This document shows, in pieces, positions 36,160 through 48,978 of a stretch of DNA of 64,000 nucleotides (positions within the stretch are counted from its first letter, which is position 1; each line of letters starts with the position of its first letter). The translations under genes and the position numbers were made by a program. The notes beneath the pieces are model-generated. The model was not told the origin of the DNA and did no database searches. It saw nothing but the letters and a program-made list of their open reading frames with translations. Origin of the DNA: Maratus speciosus (lineage: Eukaryota; Arthropoda; Arachnida; Araneae; Salticidae); contig CAWVRF010001047.1 of NCBI GenBank assembly GCA_963932465.1, positions 1 through 64,000 on the forward strand, written 5' to 3'.

Positions 36160-37547
36160 GTTTATTTCTCTTTAGTTTTTGTTAGAAACAAACCATTCTT
36201 AAATAAACATAAAAAATATTTTTCAAATTTGTACAGATACAACAATGTTTATTATTAAATTAAAAGTGCACCACATGAACCTTTCGCACTGCAATATTTA
36301 GGATTATTTGTGTAAAATGTTTTCATTAATTTTTAATCAAACAAGCGGATATAAATCGATATGTGAATGTACGATATAAAAATCCTGTTTAAACACTTCG
36401 AATGGTACCTTATTCATCGTCGCACGTTTTGTATGTGCATAAAAATGGAATGTTCGCATTCGAAATACTATATACTAGTGACTGTGTATTATTAAATTCT
36501 AAGCTTTGTGTAAGCTAATATAATCTTACACATTCTGTTCGAATATTTCGCAACTGAAACAAACTTTAAAGGAAAAATAACAATGAAAAATTTCAGTTGC
36601 AAAATACCTTTAATAATTTAAAATTTTCACAATTATTCTACCTGGATTTTTATCTTAGACTTAATGTTTTCTGTAGATTCCTGTAGTAACCAGTTTTATT
36701 TTATTTATTTTTTTTTTTTCGAGAAAGGGGGCAGACAAAGGTTCTGATTAAATGGTTTTTAGATAGCCGATAATTTTTCAGTATTTTTAGTTTCATTATC
36801 TTTTTAATAAATAAGAATTTTTTATTTCTAAAATCATTGTTTATTCAACATTTGCTTTATTAATATAATTAAGATATACTAACTATAATAAAGAAATTAA
36901 CTACGACATTAAGATTTCATACAGCTATTATGTAGTCCATATTTAGTTATTTAATTTTTTGCACACTTACAATAATTCAAATTAATCTTTAAATACTATG
37001 GAAAATGTACTTAAATGAGGAAAAAAATCGATATTGAAATACTGTATACCGAAGAAACCAATACACACAGAAGTTACCTTGATTGAAATTTAGCCGCTTT
37101 AATGAGTAACCAGTAAGAAACACTCTGAACTGTCCTACACTTCATTTTGAGTAACTGAAGTTGTTAAAGTACCAACGTACTGAATAACCAATTTTAATTT
37201 GACGAACTTTTACAAATTACTAAATTGTATTAGGAAATCTTCACTGTGCAGCTCTGTTGAAATTATGGCTAGGGCAGTTATAACATTCCATAATAACATT
37301 TCATAATAACATAACATTAATTTAAATAATTTATTTTTGTCTTGTTAAACAATTTACTATATCTAAAAATATTTAAACTTATAATGATAATGAAAATTGT
37401 TTAAATAGAACAATAAAAAATGAAATTTACCCGGAATCACGTTTGCGTGATTGGAGTCACACACAAAAAAATATATATGGTTAAAAAATGATTATTTGTG
37501 ATAACTTTTTTCATTAATTTTTAATAAAAGAGGTTGATATGAAACTA

Positions 37548-38851
37548 CAGGGTGGCTACTAAATACTGATACAAATATTTAGATATTTTATTTTACAAAT
37601 AGAAAATAGAAAAAAATAATTACACTAATATGATGAACATCATACATGAAAGTTTACCTGTAAACAAATTCACTCAAATTGACCGCCATCTTTATCAATT
37701 ACCAAAGATAATCTCTTATGCCATTGTCCGAGGGCAGCACGAATCATTTTAAGAGGTAATTTGTCCCATTCACGCAATATGGAAGCTTTGAGAGAGTCCA
37801 AACTTCTGTGTTGTTTGCTATTTACTTTAGCCTCTAAAATCCCCCAGACACAATAATCTAAAGGATTTAGATCCGGTGAAGAAGGTGGCCAATCTTCGTG
37901 CATGATAAAATTCGGACAATTGACCTGGAGCCAAGCTTGTGTTGATTTAGCTCGGTGTGAAGGTGCAGAATCTTGCTGAAATATCCAATTCTTTTTTGGA
38001 TACAACCTGTCAGCATGTGGCAATAAATGTACAGCCAATATGTTCTGTTTGTAATATTCCGCATTGATTTTTACCCCTTTATCTATGAATTTCAAAGGCA
38101 ATTTCCCATTGTTTGACACTGCAGCCCAAACCATAACAGAATTCTTGTTCTGAAAGCGTTTAACAGTTCGGAGAGTTTCAGGTATATCCTCAAACGTTGC
38201 TGAATATACGACATCATTTTTAGCATTATAACACTGTTCAGTGCAAAATAGCTTCTCATCAGAAAATATCATTCTGTCAATATTTTTCTTACCGTGCCGC
38301 TTCAGCAATTTCTTGCATCTTTGTAATCTTTTTATCTTTTGGGCATCAGTCAAACCTTGAACTTTTCTTTTCCGATAAGGACGAAAACCCAGGTCTTCAT
38401 TTATAATAACTTGCATAGTTCTGCGACTCACGTTCTCTTCTGCAGCCATTTTATTTGCAGAGCGTTGTGGATTTCTTCGTATCTTTTCACGAATTCTTTT
38501 GATGCGCTCTTTTGTGCGAACTGATCGTGGGCGACCAGACCTAGGTCGATCTTTACAGCTATTAGTATCCAATAATCGATTTATAGTTCTATATATAAAT
38601 AATCTATTAAAACCAAGGCATTTCAATTGCTTAAATATTTGACCTGCGGAAAGCCCGCGATCAAAGAGCTGTTTAATCATCATTCTTTTAGCTTCCATTT
38701 TAAAAATAATTCTAAATATTTGATTTTTACAAAAATCGTCTGCACTAATAGAAAATTGCCAAACGCTGAAATACAGAAATAAATTATTTTACCAAACGAT
38801 TAAAATTAATTCTTATTTTTTGAAGTGTATCAGTATTTAGTAGCCACCCTG
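37548..38851 (-). mobile_element. Complete maT-type (DD37D) mariner-family transposon
   Basis: A 1304-bp element with perfect 25-bp inverted ends (37548-37572 and 38827-38851, beginning CAGGGTGGCTACTAAATAC) and TA on each side (37546-37547, 38852-38853). It holds one intact transposase gene. It sits inside satellite unit 2. The same position in unit 3 (around 40261-40285, GAAACTATATGTGAACG) has a single TA and no element, giving a paralogous empty site. Perfect ends, an intact frame and a clean duplication indicate recent insertion. Confidence 0.95.
37670..38698 (-). CDS. Intact maT-type (DD37D) IS630-Tc1-mariner transposase
   Basis: A 342-residue transposase that would bind the 25-bp terminal repeats, excise the element and insert it at TA. 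An N-terminal paired helix-turn-helix region spans about residues 1-105, with the GRPR linker motif at 55-58. A basic RKRKV stretch at 109-113 may be a nuclear signal. The DDE-type core has D147 (IFSDEK), D243 (FQQDSAPSH) and D281 (SPDLNPLDYCVWG), with 37 residues between the last two, hence DD37D, the spacing of the maT clade. Length is normal for the family and there is no stop or frameshift. The ATG at 38696-38698 opens the protein 128 bp inside the right inverted repeat; the stop is about 97 bp from the left one. No intron is needed. Family placement is from motifs only; activity is inferred from intactness. Confidence 0.95.
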   Translation of the reverse strand: MEAKRMMIKQLFDRGLSAGQIFKQLKCLGFNRLFIYRTINRLLDTNSCKDRPRSGRPRSVRTKERIKRIREKIRRNPQRSANKMAAEENVSRRTMQVIINEDLGFRPYRKRKVQGLTDAQKIKRLQRCKKLLKRHGKKNIDRMIFSDEKLFCTEQCYNAKNDVVYSATFEDIPETLRTVKRFQNKNSVMVWAAVSNNGKLPLKFIDKGVKINAEYYKQNILAVHLLPHADRLYPKKNWIFQQDSAPSHRAKSTQAWLQVNCPNFIMHEDWPPSSPDLNPLDYCVWGILEAKVNSKQHRSLDSLKASILREWDKLPLKMIRAALGQWHKRLSLVIDKDGGQFE

Positions 38852-41800
38852 TATATGTGAACGTGCGATATGAAAAGTGTATTTAAACCCTTCAAATGAT
38901 AACTCATTCATCAATACTGTGTGCTTTGTGTTTGCATAAAAATAAAATGTCTGCATTGGAAATACTGTGTAGTGACTGTGCATTATTAAACTCTAATCAT
39001 TGTGCTAACTAATATAAGTTTACAAATTCTGTTCGAATATTTCACAGCTGAAAATAAAAAAAAAATAAAAATGACAAATTAAGGTTGCAAAATACCTTTA
39101 ATAAATTAAAATTTTCACATTTATCCTACCCTGATTTTTTCGGGAGACATAAAGTTTTGTGTAATTTCCTGTGGTAACAAGTTTTATTTATTTATTTATT
39201 TTCTTTCAAGGAAGGGGGCTAACGAAGGTGCTGATTAAGGGATTTTTAGATAGCAGGATAAATTTTCATACATTTAGTTTCTTCTTAGTATACATATTAA
39301 ATTTTTATTTCTAAAATCTTCCTTTAATAAGCCTTTGTTTTATCAACTTAATTAAGATTTACTAACTACAATAAAGTAACTAATCTAACTACAGCATTAA
39401 GACTTCATACTGCTATTACACAACCTAAATATATATACATTTTTTTTATACATAAAAAATTCTAAGTTAATTTTCAAATACGTGTATAGCATGTAAAGTT
39501 TTACTTTTAAAAAAAGTTTAACAAAAGGTATGAAATCCATATCCGGCAGTTTTCACAACGACTTACAAATATATAGATTTTCTTCTATTGGAAAAATACT
39601 TAAATGGTAAAAAAGAATCAATATTACAATACTGCAAACCGAAGAAACCAATACACACAGAATTTGCCTTGATTGGAACTTAGCCGCTTTAATGAGTAAC
39701 CACTAAGAAACACTCTGAACTGTCCTACCCTTCATTTTGAGTAACTAAAGTTGTTAAAGTACCAACATACTTAATAACAAATTTAAATTTCATAAATTTT
39801 ACACGTTACTACATTGTGTTTGGAAATCTTCACGGTGCAGCGCTGTGCAAATTATGACAAGGGCAGTTGTAACATTTAATAATAATATAGTATTAATTTA
39901 AATTAATTTAGCTGCGACTAGTTAAATCATTTACTACATATCAAAATATTTAAACTTATAATGACAAAGAAAAACATTTAAAAGGAACAATAAAAAAATT
40001 AATTTACCCAGAATCACGTTTATGTGATTAGAGTAATACCAAAACATATGATTCAAAACGATTATTTATGTTACGTTTTTTCATATATCTAAAAATATTT
40101 AAACTTATAATGACAATGAAAATCGTTTAAATAGAACAATAGAAAATGAAATTAACCCGGAATCACGTTTGCGTGATTGGAGTCACACAGAAAAAAAAAA
40201 TGGTTAAAAAAGGATTATTTGTGATAATTTCTTTCATTAACTTTTAATCAAAGAAGTTGATATGAAACTATATGTGAACGTGCGATATGAAAAGGGTATT
40301 TAAACCCTTCGAATGATACCTCATTCATACTGTGTGTTTTGTGTGTGCATAAAAAAAGAATGTTTGCATTAGAAATACTATGTAGTGACTGTGTATTATT
40401 AAACTCCATGCTTTGCGTTAACTAATATAAGTTTACAAATTCTGTTCGAATATTTCACAGCTGAAATTTTTTTTTAAATAAAAATGAAAATGACAAATTA
40501 AGGTTGCAAAATACCTTTAATAAATTAAAATTTTCACATTTATCCTACCTGGATTTTTTCGGGAGACATAAAGTTTTGTGTAATTTCCTGTGGTAACAAG
40601 TTTTATTTATTTATTTATTTTCTTTCAAGGAAGGGGGCTAACGAAGGTGCTGATTAAGGGATTTTTAGATAAGAGGAGAAATTTTCATACATTTAGTTTC
40701 TTCTTCGTATACATATTAAATTTTTATTTCTAAAATCTTCCTTTATTAAGCCTGTGTTTTATCAACTTAATTAAGATTTACTAACTACAATAAAGTAACT
40801 AATCTAACTACATCATTGAGATTTCATACTACTATTACACAACCTAAATATATATATATATATTTGCTTACATAAAAAATATTTAAGTTAATTTTTAAAT
40901 ACGTGTATAGCATGTAAAGTTTTACTTAAAAAATTTTTAACAAAAGGTATGAAATGCATACCCGGCAGTTTTCACAACGACTTGCAAATATATAGATTTT
41001 CTTCTATAGAAAAATTACTTAAATGGTTAAAAATAATCAATATTACAATACTGCAAACCGAAGAAACCAATACACACAGAATTTTCCTTGATTGGAACTT
41101 AACCGCTTTAATGAGTAACCAACAGGAAACTGTGAACTATCCTACCCTTCATTTTGAGTAAATAAAGTTGTTAAAGTACCAACGTACTTAATAACAAATT
41201 TAAATTTGATAAATTTTACACGTTACTACATTGTGTTAGGAAATCTTCACGGTGCAGCGCTGTGCAAATTATGACAAGGGCAGTCGTAGCATTTAATAAT
41301 AATATAATATTAATTTAAATTAATTTAGCTGCGACTAGTTAAATCATTTACTACATATCAAAATATTTAAACTTATAATGACAAAGAAAAACATTTAAAA
41401 AGAACAATAAAAAAAAATTATTTACCCAGAATCACGTTTATGTGATTAGAGTAATACAAAAACATATGATTCAAAAAGATTATTTGTGTTACGTTTTTTC
41501 ATTAACTTTTAATCAAGCAGTCTGATTATGAACGATTTGTGAATGTGTGATACGAAAAATCTGTTTAAACCCTTCGAATGATACTTCAGTCATCGTTCTG
41601 TGTTTTGTTTGCGCATAAAAAAGGAATGTTCGCTTTCGAAATACTACGACTGTGTATTATTAAATTCTAAGCTTTGTGTTAACTAAATAGAAGTTTACAG
41701 ATTCTGTTCGAATATTTCGTAGCTGAAACAATTTTAAAAGAAAAAAAATAATGATAAATTAAGGTTGCAAAATATCTTTAATAATTCAAATTTTTCTTTT

Positions 41801-43112
41801 TTATCCTACCTGGAATTTTTACGGTAAACAAAGTTTTCTGTAATTTCCTGTGGTAACAAGTTTTTTTTTTCCCCCAGCGGATGGGGCTGACGAAGGTTCT
41901 GATAAAGTGATTTTTAGATAGCAGAGAAACTTTCATATTTTTAGTTTCATCATGTTCTTAATGCATATTAATTTTTTTTAAATCATTCTTTATTCCGTCT
42001 TTGATTAATTAACTTAATTAAGATTTACTAATTACAATAAAGTAACTAACTACAGCATTAAGATTTCATGTTTTTCTTATACAATCTTTATTTATTTAAT
42101 TTTTTGCATACATCAAAAAATGTAAGCTACTTTTTAAACATAGTACGTAAAATTTTGCTTAAACAAATAAGCTTAACAAAGGCATGAAAAGAATATCCGG
42201 CAGTTTTCACAATGAGTTACAAATATATAAATTTTCTTCTATTGAAAATGTACTTAAATGATGAAAAATGATCAATATTACGATACTATATACCGAAGAA
42301 ACCAATACATACAGAAATGGCCTTAATTGTAATTTAGCCGCTTTAATGAGTAACCGTTAGCAAATTATCTGAACTGTCCTACCCTTCATTTTGAGTAACT
42401 AATGTTGTTAAAGTACCAACGTACTGAATAACCAATTTAAATTTGAACTTTTACAAGTTAAAAAATTGTTAGGAAATTTTCACGGTGCAGCGCTGTTCAA
42501 ATTATGACTAGGACAGTCATAACATTTAATAATAACATAACATTAATTTAAATTAATTTATTTTTATCTAGTTAAACAATTTATTATACATAAAAATATT
42601 TAAATTTGTAATGACACTGAAAAACGGTTAAAAAGAGCAATAAAAAAATATAATTTACCCGGAATCACGTTTGCGTGATTGGAGTAACACACACACAGAC
42701 AGAAAAAATTATGTGGTTCAAAAAGAACTACTTGTGATACTTTCTTTCATTAAATTCTTTTAATTAAAGAGGTAGATATGAAACGATATGTGAATGTATA
42801 TGAAAAATGTGCATAAACTTTTCGAGTGATACCTGATCCATCGTTGTTCGGTTTGTATGCGCATAAAGAAATAATCTTAGCATTCGAAATACTATATAGT
42901 GACTGTGTATTATTAAATTCTTATCTCTGTTTTAACTAATATATGTTTACAGATTTTATTCGAATATTTCGCACTTGAAACAAACTTTAAAAGAAAAATA
43001 ATAATGATAAATTAAGATTGCAAAATACCTTTAATAATTAAAAATTTTCACATTTATCGTACCTGGATTTTTGTTTTAGAAATAAAGTTTTCTGTAATTT
43101 GATGTGATAACC

Positions 43113-43145
<33 letters not shown>

Positions 43146-44075
43146 CAGGGAAGAGGGCTAACAAAAGTTCTGATTGCGGGATTTTTAGATAGCCGAGAAA
43201 TTTTCATATTTTTAGAGATTTGCTAACTACAATAAAGTAACTAACTACAGCATTAAGTTTTCATATTGTTATTATACAATCTTTATTAATTTTTCTCAGA
43301 TATAAAAAAATTAAGTTAATTTTTAAATACGTGTATAGTATTTAAAGTTTTACTTACAAGAAAAATAAATTTAACAAAGGTATGAAATGCACATTCGGCA
43401 GTTTTCACAACGAATTACAAATATATAGTTTTTCTTCTATTGAAAATGTACTTAAATGGAGAAAAAGAATCAATATTACAGTAACTGTATACCGAAGAAA
43501 CCAATACACACAGAAATTGCCTTGATTGGAATTTAGCCGCTTTAATGAATAACCACTAAGAAACACTCTGAACTGTCCTACCCTTCATTTTGAGTAACTA
43601 AAGTTGTTATAGTACCAACGTACTGAATAACCACTTTAAATTTGATGAACCTTTACAGATTTCTAAACTGAATTAGGAAAACTTCACTGTGCAGCACTGC
43701 GCAAATTATGACTAGCCTAGCCGTAACATTTAATAATATACTATTAATTTAAATTAATTTAACTGTAATTATTTAAATCATTAACTATATATCAAAATAT
43801 TTAAACCTGTAATAAAAATGAAAGATGATAAAAACAACAATAAAATATTAAAAATACCTGGAATCATGTTTGTGTGATTAGAGTAATACAAAAAAAGTTA
43901 TATGATTCGAAAAGGATTATTTGTGATAGTTTCTTTCATTAATTTTTAATTAAACGGGCTGATACGAAGCGATTTGTGAATTACGATATGAAAAATCTGT
44001 TTAAACCCTTCGAATGATACCCCATTCATCTTTGCGTTTTGTATGTACATAGAAATGGAATGTTCTCGTTCGAAA

Positions 44076-46272
44076 TTAATGAAAAAAATTATATCATTTA
44101 AAAACAATGTGCGACTACTGTTTAATTGTCTACATAAGTTTAAATAATCCTTTTTTTTCCATTTCCTTAGCCATATATCTAAAAACGCCAAAAAGTAAAT
44201 ATTATATATATTTATATTAATTCAGCAAGAAATTCCAGTTATCTATGAAACGTAAATCACAGCGGTATTTTTTAACAGTCAGAGCCTGGTCTAATTTTTA
44301 AGATAGGCGGTGAATACTTAAAAAAAGGTGATTTTTAAAAGAAGGAATTGAAATCTGATTGATTTAATAATCATCTACATAAAATGTATGACATGTTTGA
44401 AAGAATGACTATTTTTAAAACTGAGGACATTGTTTTCTGCTAAATTAAAATACCAAAATTTCGTCCTATCGAGAAAATTGAGGAAAGTTACAGAAAACTG
44501 ATATTGGTAAGCAGCCAAAGACATTTAAAAAAAAAAATTCTCATAAATTATGTAATCGGTATAACGGAATCAGGCAAGAAAAAAAGCATATCAAAAATAA
44601 TAATTTTAATAAATTAATGTGTCTCTATATAGAATATTTATGTATTTATAAGTCTATATATATAGTTTTTTATTATTATATTATATTAGCTAAATTGCTG
44701 TTCATAACGTGGTTTTTCTAAATTCTGTTGATCATGCATGGCTTTAGAAGGGAGTTCTTAAGCATTATCGTTATAGGCCTGACTAGTGACCGGGCATGCT
44801 GAGCAGCTATCCGGGGCTCCCCATTTGAGGAGTGCACCATGGCAGAAAGCAGGATTTTCATTAAGAGGATGCTAAATGGTTAAAATTTGCCAAAAGTTAT
44901 CAATATTCTTTTTCACAAAAAACACTTTAAAAGATTTAGGAAGGGAGTTTACTCTCTTTCCCCGCCCCCTTGGTTCCTGTAGCCCCTACCCATTCCCCAC
45001 ACAAAAAAAAGAATGAGCTACGTCATCAGAAAACTAATGATTAAAATTGTGTTATAAGAATATAGTAGTCAATAATTTTCAAGTGAAATTATTTATTGAG
45101 ATTTTCCTCTTTAAAGGGGCATGTTAAAACAATTTATGATAACCAATGGAGGAGGGTTGGTTGTCTTTAACCCATCTTATGACTTACACAGATAAGGAAA
45201 GGGAAGGTTCGCAAACATTTATATATAAAACAATCCATCATTTTTTCTACAGTTATCTACTTATTTTCGTACTAATATTTTTCTTAAACTTGTGACGTCT
45301 TGTGATGATACCCTGTATACAGATGTGAGTATTTCCTGGAATAAAATTTATATGTATATACTAAAAAAGAAAAATGATGTTTAATCTAGTCACTTAAGCA
45401 TACTATTCACGAACATTTTCTATGGATAGACAGAATATTGGATCTTCAAAATGATATTTGCCCTGGGCACTACATAGTCTAAGCCCGGCTATGGATTTGC
45501 TACAATTTACAAGTCTTTTTAGCTTAGTCGAAAAATAAGAATATATATATATATAAATTTTCCTTTTTAAATATATAGTATTATATAAATATTTCAACGG
45601 ACGCACCCAATATAAAATTATATTGGGTGCGTTCGTTAATTAAGAAAATTGGTTAAATCGTTTCAAAATAACGACCTTTTGAAAATCTGAATAACAAGCA
45701 TTAAGGTCACTGAGGGTATACGTTTAGTTCATTACAAATATGTGATGGATTTCATAGATTAAATTAATATCATTTGCAGTTGTTTACTTTGGTGTCAGAT
45801 ACACTAAAATAATTTCATTGGTATTCATTGAATGGTTTGGGTTCGAATCTCACTTGTGTATCATAAATGAATGATGCCTTAGCATCATCATACTTTACAT
45901 TCTTGTGTCGTCACAACAATATCCCCCCCCCCCCCCCAAAAAAAAAAAAAAAAAAAAAAAAAACTAGAACGAAATTTGGGTATTTAGATTCGAAAATAAT
46001 GGCCATTTGAAAATTTAAATAATACTACAGTTAATGGAGCTATATTTTCAAACCATCATTTATATTATTATATATGACCATCGAATTATATTATTTTAAA
46101 ATTATTTGATTTCAATAAAAGTCTTTTTCTTTGTTGGGCGAGACCTTAAAATTTTTTGATCTCCTTGAACATAGGAAATACATTATAGCCCGTGGGCATT
46201 TTTTAATCTATGATTTCAATATTTTTTAACAATTTTGTTTAAAAAAAAAGGTAACCTATTTTTCTGACTGCG
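44076..46272. other. AT-rich non-coding DNA
   Basis: Contains a near-perfect 19-bp stem hairpin at 45596-45637 and a C run followed by A run at 45922-45963. A B-box-like GGTTCGAATCT at 45840-45850 is discussed under rejected items. No gene is seen. Confidence 0.5.
45596..45637. other. Strong hairpin, 19-bp arms
   Basis: AACGGACGCACCCAATATA (45596-45614) and TATATTGGGTGCGTTCGTT (45619-45637) pair at all but one position around a 4-nt loop. The G/C-bearing stem stands out from the AT-rich flanks. It could be the folded remnant of a small inverted-repeat element or a transcript hairpin. Confidence 0.75.
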
Positions 46273-48264
46273 AAGTAGACATCTGCACGGGCCTATGCTG
46301 GAACGGCAGATTAAAGACAATTTTTAACGGGCAGGGCCGAATTAAAAATTATGGGCCTGGCCCGTTCATATCGGACCTATAAAATGATTAAATGGGCCGA
46401 CTAACCAGATATAGAAAGTTAAAAGTATCAAACTAAGCCGATAAAGTACTAACAATTATAAATGGACGTGATCGGTGTGAGGATAAGTATAAATGTGCTG
46501 CACAATTCGATGCTAGATTGCAATTTCGGTTTCGGTTTCTGCCGAACATGTAAGCTTTGCCCAAAATTCTTTTTCAGCAAAAATGTTGCCAAAAATGCGG
46601 CTGGACCGACACTCTACCAAAACAATCTGTATTCCGAAAATATAATTTTTTTCTTCGGAAGTTTGCGACATTACACATTGATCTGTATGGACTCAAATGA
46701 GACATTCTTTATTTATTTATTACTATGAACTTCACTGTTTATAATTAACAGTCATTTCTGACTCAAAAGGTGAGTGCAAATTATAAAGCAAGCAATGCAT
46801 ATATGACGCTTTTCTCGTGCTCATTAGGAAGCTGCAGACTTAATAGTAATAGAAATTTTTTTGTTTGAAATCGTAGAAGTGTTTCGAGTACACTTTGAGA
46901 AAGTTCTATTATAACAGATGATCATTTACAAAAATCATTATAAAAGATAAATCGAAGCATGTAACCAAAAACGTTTTTTAATTAGATGAAATTCGTATAA
47001 TTGGAATATTATTCTATGTCGTAGATGAATTAATTACATCTTATTTTATATTAAAATAAAAAGTTTTGGATAGATGAGCAGAGAGCCAATTTGAACCACA
47101 CATATAATTAATTACACGTATTATTAATAAATATTTCTGTATATTTATGTGTACAGAAAACATGTTCAGCGTAGAGATCGATATCGGACAGTTACATCAT
47201 GTCTGAAACTGGGTTTAATTTTTTCTGTAGGATCGAGTCAGGCCAGGATCAGGCTTACATTTTCTTCTACATACTACGTCTGCGAGGATGGCCGGTAATA
47301 AAATTAAGAGGCTACTTCAGTCATGTGAAACACCCGTTCTTTAATAATAATCCAATTGGGGAAACATCGTAAGGTATCTCGTTTGCATTTCAGTATTTTT
47401 AAATGGGTTTTTTTTTTTTTTTTTTGCATTGGATAGCTAAATGTTCGATCTCTACAAAGGCTGTTCTGCACTTTTTCGATTTTGTTTGCAGTAATTTTTA
47501 AGTAGAACAACTTCATTTTCGGAACCGGCTTCGAAAGTGAAAGCAACCCCATAAAAAGCTTGAAAACGAAATAGAAAACGTAAGAAACGGCCTTTGTAGA
47601 GATCGACCTCAGCTATCCAATTAAAGAAAATCATATCATGTAAAAGTATTTAAATACTAACGAAATATCTTAAAACATTTCTCCTTTGGATTAACCATAG
47701 CGAGTGGGTCATATCGCGTGACTAAAGTAGCCTCATCGGACAAGCAATTTGTTTTCTAAAAAGAATAGTAGTAATAATCAACTTTTGATAACGGAAATTC
47801 GGAAATATACCTTAATAAGTTAGAGAAAAATATTTTTTTAAATCTCCTTTTTTTTACCATTTTTTTTAGCTTCAAAATATAGCATGCTTTTAACAATTTT
47901 TTTCTTTCAATTTGAACATATTAATGTTTTTAATGAATCTTTATTCGAATTTAGAGACTAATGAGTCTAAGAGATAATTAATTTTGCTATTCTCTATGCT
48001 CTGGCTTCCGAACGTATAATAGTCTAAAATGTACACTATTAAATTTTTCCATAAACATATATTCAGTATACTAGAAAAGAATCTTGATTGTATGTTAAGA
48101 AAAATCGGATTTTTTTTTTAATCAAAATTCAGTCTGGTTTGATTTCTTTGATTTTTGCTTTTTTTTTTTTTTTTTTTTTTTTGTCCGGGCCGGGCCCAAT
48201 TATTTCTCTTTCTGGTCTGGCTGAGCTCGGGCCAGGATATCCCGGCCCGTACAGACCTCTACTG
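46273..48264. mobile_element. Probable hAT-like element with GGGCC-rich ends, host of foldback E
   Basis: Left end AGTAGACATCTGCACGGGCC and right end GGCCCGTACAGACCTCTACT are inverted with few mismatches. GGCCTGGCCCG (about 46349) and CCGGGCCGGGCC (48184) are further G/C-rich inverted blocks near each end. Ends of this CAGTAGAGGTCTG type are common among hAT elements. The 8-bp flanks do not match, so the insertion is old, rearranged or misjudged. An 88-codon frame (46462-46728) has no known domain. Foldback copy E (47308-47734) is nested within. Confidence 0.5.
47308..47734. mobile_element. Palindromic foldback element, copy E
   Basis: TTAA (47304-47307) then GAGGCTACTTCAGTCATG, TCTCGTTTGCATTTCAGTAT and GATCTCTACAAAGGCTG, with the centre near 47520-47541 (TTCATTTTCGGAACCGGC mirrored by CGAAAGTGAAAGC). 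The right arm has GGCCTTTGTAGAGATCGA and AGCTATCCAAT and ends GTAGCCTC. The right flank is ATCG, not TTAA. It is about 427 bp, like copy C. Confidence 0.8.
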
Positions 48265-48439
48265 GAAAGAAAAGTGATGTTTGAAACTAACAATTTGCTC
48301 AATTAATAATAGGGCTAAACACATTTTTTTTCTTGCATTCACTGAATTTTTCAATTTATGTCAGAACATTATTCCGCGAGAAGCTTACACTGTAAAGCTA
48401 TGTTAACTAAAATCGTGAATTTAATATTTAAATTTTTAT
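48265..48439. other. AT-rich spacer
   Basis: Nothing recognised. Confidence 0.4.
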
Positions 48440-48978
48440 CATATTTAAAAAACTACACAGACAGATATTGTTCTACCAGAAAAAGTAGTTAAATAGCGAG
48501 GAAAAACTTACATAGCAAACCTGAATAACAGGCGGAACAAAACACACATGGGTTACCAGCATTGGAATATTGTCGCTTTAGCGAGTAACCGCTAAATAGA
48601 GAGGAAAATCTTATATAGCAAACCTGTATTACCGAAGAAACCAAACACACAAGGGTTGTTATTATTGGACTATTACCGTTTTACCGAGTAATCGTTAGGA
48701 AACTCCCTGGGCTTGAGGCTGCAGTTTTACACACCGCCACATGGCGTTATACAGATTTTAGATTTTACATAACACACGGTGTGTATGAATGACTGTGGAA
48801 TAACGCTTTTCTGAGTAACTTCGAAAAAAGTGGTGCAATGCATAGAAAAATGCCTCAGGAACGTCATGGTATGCTTAAACAATCCGAGTACCCGGCAAAA
48901 GTTACTCGAATTGAAATTGGTTACTCCTTACGTTGGTGTTTAAACCACTTTAGGTACTCAAAAGGGAGGGTAGGAGAG

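Larger units (their letters stand above)
36301..44075. repeat. Satellite-like array of ~1.2-1.3-kb monomers
   Basis: About five full units plus a partial sixth. GAAGAAACCAATACA starts at 37051, 39641, 41060, 42295 and 43494; removing the maT insertion and a ~149-bp local duplication, the period is about 1199-1284 bp. Each unit has a conserved block with TTAGCCGCTTTAATGAGTAAC and CCTACCCTTCATTTTGAGTAA, and an inverted repeat AATCACGTTTGCGTGATT or variant (37435, 40012, 40161, 41430, 42663, 43862). Units 2 and 3 are much more alike than the rest. Short open frames inside are not conserved as proteins. A diverged fragment is at 48440-48980. Confidence 0.85.

Noticed and set aside
37867..38524. 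Smaller frames of 61-65 residues overlapping the mariner transposase
   Set aside because: They are other reading frames of the transposase gene.
45780..45860. Possible tRNA gene or SINE head, with GGTTCGAATCT at 45840-45850
   Set aside because: The T-arm pairs at only four of five positions, the upstream A-box candidate TGGTGTCAGAT is poor, and no acceptor stem or related body is visible.
46462..46728. 88-residue plus-strand open frame starting with ATG
   Set aside because: No domain, low-complexity tail, and location inside a probable hAT-like element; treated as chance.
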